Assembly (NCBI GenBank): GCA_002733945.2
Contig: NVXO02000002.1
Location: forward strand, 31,241-47,936
DNA from: Sulfurimonas sp.
GTDB taxonomy: Bacteria > Campylobacterota > Campylobacteria > Campylobacterales > Sulfurimonadaceae
DNA: 16,696 bases
Direction: 5' to 3'
The notes beneath the pieces are model-generated. The model was not told the origin of the DNA and ran no database searches. It worked only from the letters and a program-made list of their open reading frames with translations. The position numbers were made by a program, and so were the translations under genes. This document shows positions 13,129 through 16,696 of the stretch, piece after piece (the stretch's first letter is position 1; each line of letters opens with the position of its first letter).

Positions 13129-14153
13129 TATACCAACTCCCGTTGTGCTAGTTCACACACTTCCATATTAATATCAATACGACGCAGGTAAACATTTAAG
13201 AACATCTCTTCTTCAAGATAGTGCTTTAAGTCACTACTCACACCAGCAGCATCTGCGATATAAACTGTTTCTACAAAGGTACTGTCATATTTTTCATTAT
13301 TATAAAAATGACTTAAAGAAGTTTGAATAAGTGAAAATCGTTGATAGTCTTCATTAAAACTCTCTTCATGAGGTTCATCAACTACAAGTTCTTCAGCCGC
13401 ATCTGCAAGTTCTTCAGCTAAATCTTTGTCCTGAGAAAACTCATCAATATCTTCTATAGAATCCAAATCTTCAATATCACCAAAGTCATCAAGATCTTGC
13501 ATAATATCATCATCAACATCAATATCTTCAAGATTAATACTTTGTTCTATGTCCAAACTGATTTCTTCTTCCTCCATTGAAGTAAGAATTTCATCTGTAT
13601 CTTCACTTGTTGTTGCAATATCTAATTGTTGTGCATAGAGTAGTGCTCCATTGTCAAAAATACTCAAAGAGATAAAACTATCCTGTAGTAAAACATACAT
13701 TGCTAAGGTAGTGGGTATTTTGTCTTTAAAAAAATTACTCAAAACAGAATACGGTGAGAAGACAAAGTCTAGACCTATTTTTGCATATCTTTTTTCCATT
13801 ATATAAAGGTCTGTTTTAGAAGTATAATATGTCCATTTTTTATCATGGCATTTATACTCTGATGCACTTACATCCCCATAAAACCCTAGTCTATTTTTTT
13901 CACAAGTAGGTAGAGCACCTTGTTCTGCTGATATATCTAAAAAAGATATGTAAAAATATGGAGATTCTTTTGTGTAAGAGTTTATAAATTCTAAAAGCTG
14001 ATGACTCAAAATAGTCGTATCAAAACTCTCTTGGCAATGATCTATAACACCTTTTTTTGAGCGTATTTCTATATATACATCAGTTGACGAGCGTTTAACA
14101 AGGATATTGACAAAAACTTTATTGTATAAAGCTTCTAAAAAAGTATCTAACAC
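13128..14153 (-). CDS. PilM-like cytoplasmic platform protein with long acidic insert
   Basis: This 341-residue soluble protein has strand-rich opening and middle parts (VFVNILVKRSSTDVYIEIRS; TLAMYVLLQDSFISLSIFDN) that recall the actin-like fold of PilM or the GspL cytoplasmic domain, though phosphate-binding motifs are not obvious. Residues about 183-270 are very acidic and low in complexity (many Asp/Glu, e.g. DDFGDIEDLDSIEDID). They are probably disordered and separate the first domain from a C-terminal one (VETVYIADAAGVSSDLKHYL). It starts at GTG 14151-14153, overlapping the recombinase stop by one base (TAGTG). Its place before two bitopic proteins supports a PilM role. Confidence in the exact family is modest. 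Confidence 0.6.
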   Translation of the reverse strand: MLDTFLEALYNKVFVNILVKRSSTDVYIEIRSKKGVIDHCQESFDTTILSHQLLEFINSYTKESPYFYISFLDISAEQGALPTCEKNRLGFYGDVSASEYKCHDKKWTYYTSKTDLYIMEKRYAKIGLDFVFSPYSVLSNFFKDKIPTTLAMYVLLQDSFISLSIFDNGALLYAQQLDIATTSEDTDEILTSMEEEEISLDIEQSINLEDIDVDDDIMQDLDDFGDIEDLDSIEDIDEFSQDKDLAEELADAAEELVVDEPHEESFNEDYQRFSLIQTSLSHFYNNEKYDSTFVETVYIADAAGVSSDLKHYLEEEMFLNVYLRRIDINMEVCELAQRELV

Positions 14154-15010
14154 TACTCATCTACTTCGCAAAGAGGATGTGCTTTGTTATAGTTTTGTTG
14201 TTTCAATGCACTGCCTAATTTAGTATATATTTGTGTTGTAGCCATAGATGAATGCCCCAGTAATTCACTCACATCGACAATCGGAGCCCCACCATTTAAA
14301 AGTGCAGTAGCATACGAGTGACGTAGTTGGTGAGGTGTTACCTTAAGTGAAACATCTCTAAAGACTTTATTAACCATATATCTTAGACTATTTTCGCTTA
14401 ATTTTTCGCCATTTTTCTCAAAAAGGAATTTTTTTGGAACAAATGATGATAAATACTCATCAATAATCTCTTTTGTCGACTCTAACAGAGGGACATCTCT
14501 CTCTTTATTTCCTTTTCCCACAACACGCACCCAAGACTCACTCATATCTTCAAGTTTAAGTGATGCAAGTTCAGAAATACGTAGTCCTAAAGTATACAGC
14601 ATAACTACTACAAGTTTCTCTTTTAGTTTTGCTCCATCTAGTGCTTGAAGAATATACTTATGAGAGATAGGTTTAGGAAGTGTTTTTGAAACTTTTACAC
14701 TATCATCAGCTTCTAATGTCACTTGCATGTTATTATCGTTTAAGTAAGAAACAAAACTTCTTATAGCACTTAAATTCTTACTGATTGTTTTAGCATTAAG
14801 GGGAGCTATGTGTATACGATACGGCATTAGCTTAAAAACTATTTTTTCGTCTTCACTTATTATCTCTATAAGCTCTAAGGCTTTACTAATTGATGCATCG
14901 TAACTTTTTATTGTAAGGTCTGAGTATCCTCTTACATTTTCAAGGTATTCTAAAAAAAAGATTCTTTTTTTATTTAGTAACTTTTTCAAGGAGCAGCTCA
15001 AAGTCATCAT
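14153..15010 (-). CDS. Xer-type tyrosine recombinase
   Basis: The 285-residue protein has an N-terminal SAM-like core-binding domain (FFLEYLENVRGYSDLTIKSY, SKNLSAIRSFVSYL) and a C-terminal catalytic domain with an intact tetrad: LGLRISELASL (Arg), VVGKGNKERDVPL (Lys), HQLRHSYATALL (H-x-x-R), LGHSSMATTQIYTK (His, Tyr). XerC/D/H proteins resolve chromosome dimers at dif; length and motifs fit XerC/D, and Campylobacterota XerH is usually longer (~350). A GTG at 15040 is possible but poorly supported; ATG 15008-15010 follows GAGG by about 11 bases, and TTG 14987-14989 is a third option. It overlaps the upstream gene by about 41 bases and the next by 1. Being inside an operon with no adjacent dif-like site recognised, it is probably chromosomal, not phage. 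Confidence 0.9.
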   Translation of the reverse strand: MMTLSCSLKKLLNKKRIFFLEYLENVRGYSDLTIKSYDASISKALELIEIISEDEKIVFKLMPYRIHIAPLNAKTISKNLSAIRSFVSYLNDNNMQVTLEADDSVKVSKTLPKPISHKYILQALDGAKLKEKLVVVMLYTLGLRISELASLKLEDMSESWVRVVGKGNKERDVPLLESTKEIIDEYLSSFVPKKFLFEKNGEKLSENSLRYMVNKVFRDVSLKVTPHQLRHSYATALLNGGAPIVDVSELLGHSSMATTQIYTKLGSALKQQNYNKAHPLCEVDE

Positions 15011-15425
15011 GATATTTTTTGGCCTCTTTAACGAGGTCACTGTCCGTGATTATACTAGGTGCTAACTTCACATAAGAACCAAGTATTATTTCACTCATAA
15101 GTTTCATCCTAGCACGCTCTGCATTGGAGATGCTATCATGTTTAGCTATCTCATTAATTTGTAAGAGATACTCTTTTGCTTGCTTTATGTATGCTACATA
15201 TTTGAGTGAAGTTTTAGACTGAGCCATTATGGTAGAAGCCATACGGTTATAAACATCCATACTAAAGGCCTCATTTGCAAGTGAATAAGCCTCTTCATAC
15301 TCCCCTATTTCATAATAATACTTTGCTTCTATTGATTTCTCATATGATGGATTGAGTAAAAAGTACACTGCCATAAAGAGCACTAAACCCAAGGCAATAC
15401 TTGGAAAAAGATATTTACTTTTCAT
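14970..15425 (-). CDS. Membrane-anchored TPR-like hypothetical protein
   Basis: This 151-residue protein has one N-terminal membrane helix (YLFPSIALGLVLFMAVYFLL) and then a periplasmic helical region with TPR-like spacing (SIEAKYYYEIGEYEEAYSLA, then AFSMDVYNRMASTIMAQSKT). It has no lipobox or cleavage site, so it is probably anchored. The start overlaps the acyltransferase end by 11 bases. Function unknown; its position upstream of the platform genes may hint at envelope assembly. Confidence 0.8.
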   Translation of the reverse strand: MKSKYLFPSIALGLVLFMAVYFLLNPSYEKSIEAKYYYEIGEYEEAYSLANEAFSMDVYNRMASTIMAQSKTSLKYVAYIKQAKEYLLQINEIAKHDSISNAERARMKLMSEIILGSYVKLAPSIITDSDLVKEAKKYHDDFELLLEKVTK

Positions 15426-16038
15426 TTTTGAGTAACTCCTCTTGAATTAAAGTTCTAGCTTCTTCTAAAGAGAGACCACTTACATCTATTTCTGAGGAAG
15501 TATAGTAATGTATTGTACCAAAAGGTTTAGGAATTACAAACTTATCCCAAGAGTTTAGTTTCCAGTACTTTGTTGGTTTTATCTCGACTAAGACTATTTT
15601 CGCACCTGTCTTTTGAGCCATTACGATAATACCATCTGCTACTTCATGGCGAGGACCTTTAGGGCCATCAGGTGTAATACCTATATCATAACCATCTTTT
15701 AAACTCTTAATCGCTTGGATTAAAACACGAGCAGGATTTTTATCAGATGAGCCTGCAAGACTGTCCAAACCAAAAAACTTGATAGTTTTTGCTATGAGTT
15801 TCCCATCAAAGTGAGGGGAGATAAGTACCTTTCCCTTCGGTTCTTTACGGTAGTATCTGTAAAGATATGGAAGCATTAAAAGCTCTCCATGCCAGCAGGC
15901 AAAAATTACAGGAGAGTCAGTTATAGTGTCTGATGAGTGAAATTTGATTTTGTTTGTATAGTAGAGAAGTCTTATGATAAGTGAACCCAAGAAGGGAAAC
16001 ACAAGAAGTGCAAAAGCACGAGAAAATCTTTTACCCAA
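15415..16038 (-). CDS. DUF374 lysophospholipid acyltransferase-family protein
   Basis: This 207-residue inner-membrane-associated acyltransferase-like protein has a hydrophobic N-terminus ([20 protein letters not shown]). The DUF374 motifs follow: [11 protein letters not shown] (W49-H50), [11 protein letters not shown] (74-83), [11 protein letters not shown] (96-106) and [12 protein letters not shown] (120-131). By family it should transfer an acyl chain to a lipid such as a lipid A precursor or lysophospholipid; the substrate is not known. The start is TTG at 16036-16038, overlapping the miaB stop by 8 bases with only a weak RBS, which suggests coupling to miaB translation. The family's basic N-terminus (GKRFSR) is included only with this start. 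Confidence 0.88.
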   Translation of the reverse strand: MGKRFSRAFALLVFPFLGSLIIRLLYYTNKIKFHSSDTITDSPVIFACWHGELLMLPYLYRYYRKEPKGKVLISPHFDGKLIAKTIKFFGLDSLAGSSDKNPARVLIQAIKSLKDGYDIGITPDGPKGPRHEVADGIIVMAQKTGAKIVLVEIKPTKYWKLNSWDKFVIPKPFGTIHYYTSSEIDVSGLSLEEARTLIQEELLKNEK

Positions 16039-16696
16039 GAATCTCGCCCGTTAAGATAGTTCGACTAATAGCAGTAACTTTTACATCTTTAAATTTTCCG
16101 AGTAACTCCTCCGAACCTTTAACTTTTAAAACTATGTTGTTATCACTACGTCCAGAGACGTAACCATCACGGATTAACTCTTCAAAGTAAACCTTGTAAG
16201 TATTTCCCATAAGTGCTGCGTTTAGCTCATCATGGATCTCATTGTTGAGAGTCTGTAAGTAAGAGAGTCTATCTGATGAAACTTCACTATCAACTTCAGG
16301 TAAATGCTCTGCTTCAGTATGAGGACGAGGAGAATACTTAAAAGAAAATATCTGATCAAAACGTACTTTTTTCATCACATCGATTGTATCTGCAAAGTCT
16401 TCATCACTCTCACCAGGAAACGCAACAATAATGTCAGTACTTATACTTACACTTGGACATTCTGCTCGAAGTTTTTCTACACGGTTTATAAACCACTCTT
16501 TTGTGTAGCCGCGTTTCATTGCTTTGAGAATTTTTGTACTTCCACTTTGGAGTGGCATGTGCATAGATTTACATATTTTTGGGTTTTTGGCAAACTCTTC
16601 TATAAACTCATCATCCATATGAAAAGGATGGGGAGATGTAAAACGAATCCTATGTAAGTCTGTTATCTTTGAGAGTCTACGAAGCAGTTCTGAAAA
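16031..16696 (-). CDS. miaB: MiaB, tRNA-2-methylthio-N6-isopentenyladenosine synthase (C-terminal part)
   Basis: The gene runs off the right edge; 221 codons are visible, roughly the last half of a ~435-residue protein. It methylthiolates i6A37 of tRNAs reading UNN codons. The visible frame opens in the radical-SAM barrel after the FeS cysteines: [20 protein letters not shown] then SPHP. It continues with [39 protein letters not shown] and [14 protein letters not shown], all standard MiaB. A C-terminal TRAM domain (about the last 60 residues: [31 protein letters not shown]) follows. It leads the leftward operon within the window. Confidence 0.96.
   Translation of the reverse strand, partial: FSELLRRLSKITDLHRIRFTSPHPFHMDDEFIEEFAKNPKICKSMHMPLQSGSTKILKAMKRGYTKEWFINRVEKLRAECPSVSISTDIIVAFPGESDEDFADTIDVMKKVRFDQIFSFKYSPRPHTEAEHLPEVDSEVSSDRLSYLQTLNNEIHDELNAALMGNTYKVYFEELIRDGYVSGRSDNNIVLKVKGSEELLGKFKDVKVTAISRTILTGEILG

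Noticed and set aside
14153..15010. Phage or integron integrase
   Set aside because: The gene sits in a tightly overlapping chromosomal operon, has an intact Xer-like length and motifs, and shows no mobile-element context.
16304..16657. Plus-strand 117-residue frame
   Set aside because: It is antisense to miaB, rich in Cys, Phe and Thr in an unstructured way, and has no ribosome site.
1..16696. CRISPR array, tRNA or rRNA genes
   Set aside because: I found no regularly spaced repeats, no cloverleaf-like T-loop sequences and no rRNA-like stretches on either strand by eye.

Overview
This is an AT-rich bacterial chromosome segment whose core genes look like Campylobacterota (Epsilonproteobacteria), most likely a Sulfurimonas-like genus. 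The reasons are the low G+C, -10 boxes of the TATAAT type without an obvious -35, a HI0933-type flavoprotein next to rimO-tilS, and a tightly overlapping miaB / DUF374 acyltransferase / Xer recombinase / pilus-assembly-like operon. The genus is inferred from general resemblance, not from a database match.

Layout. 1-791 (-) is the N-terminal 263 codons of uvrB. 910-1278 (-) is a small basic winged-helix-like protein. 1445-4587 (+) is a visibly more AT-rich accessory block: a PD-(D/E)xK-like nuclease, a HEPN/TOPRIM protein, an HNH nuclease, and, after its own promoter, a helix-hairpin-helix glycosylase-like protein. 4591-about 5252 (-) is a decayed tyrosine integrase with an in-frame TAG and a frameshift. 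It abuts an antitoxin/toxin pair at 5233-5686 (-). Together these look like the remains of a mobile element carrying a DNA-targeting defence cassette.

5815-9767 is ordinary chromosome: a small coiled-coil protein, shikimate kinase (aroK) divergent from a thioredoxin, two small hypothetical proteins (one with a cold-shock/OB-like N-terminus), an outer-membrane beta-barrel protein and an HI0933-family flavoprotein. 9816-12111 (+) holds rimO and tilS, overlapping by 14 bases.

12057-16696 (-) is one compact operon read from right to left: miaB (partial), a DUF374 lysophospholipid acyltransferase, a membrane-anchored TPR-like protein, a Xer-type recombinase and three proteins with the layout of a PilM/PilN/PilO inner-membrane platform. 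Every junction overlaps by 1 to about 40 bases. The last gene runs 55 bases into the convergent tilS.

The most interesting part is 1445-4587. Three or four different nuclease- or DNA-processing folds sit in consecutive genes, with no methylase, helicase or ATPase among them, next to a dead integrase and a toxin-antitoxin pair. Secondary observations are three candidate leaderless mRNAs, a tandem-repeat operator candidate upstream of the outer-membrane protein, and a candidate unlisted 47-codon gene at 7779-7922. There are no tRNA or rRNA genes and no CRISPR array that I could recognise. No gene-free stretch exceeds 300 bases.
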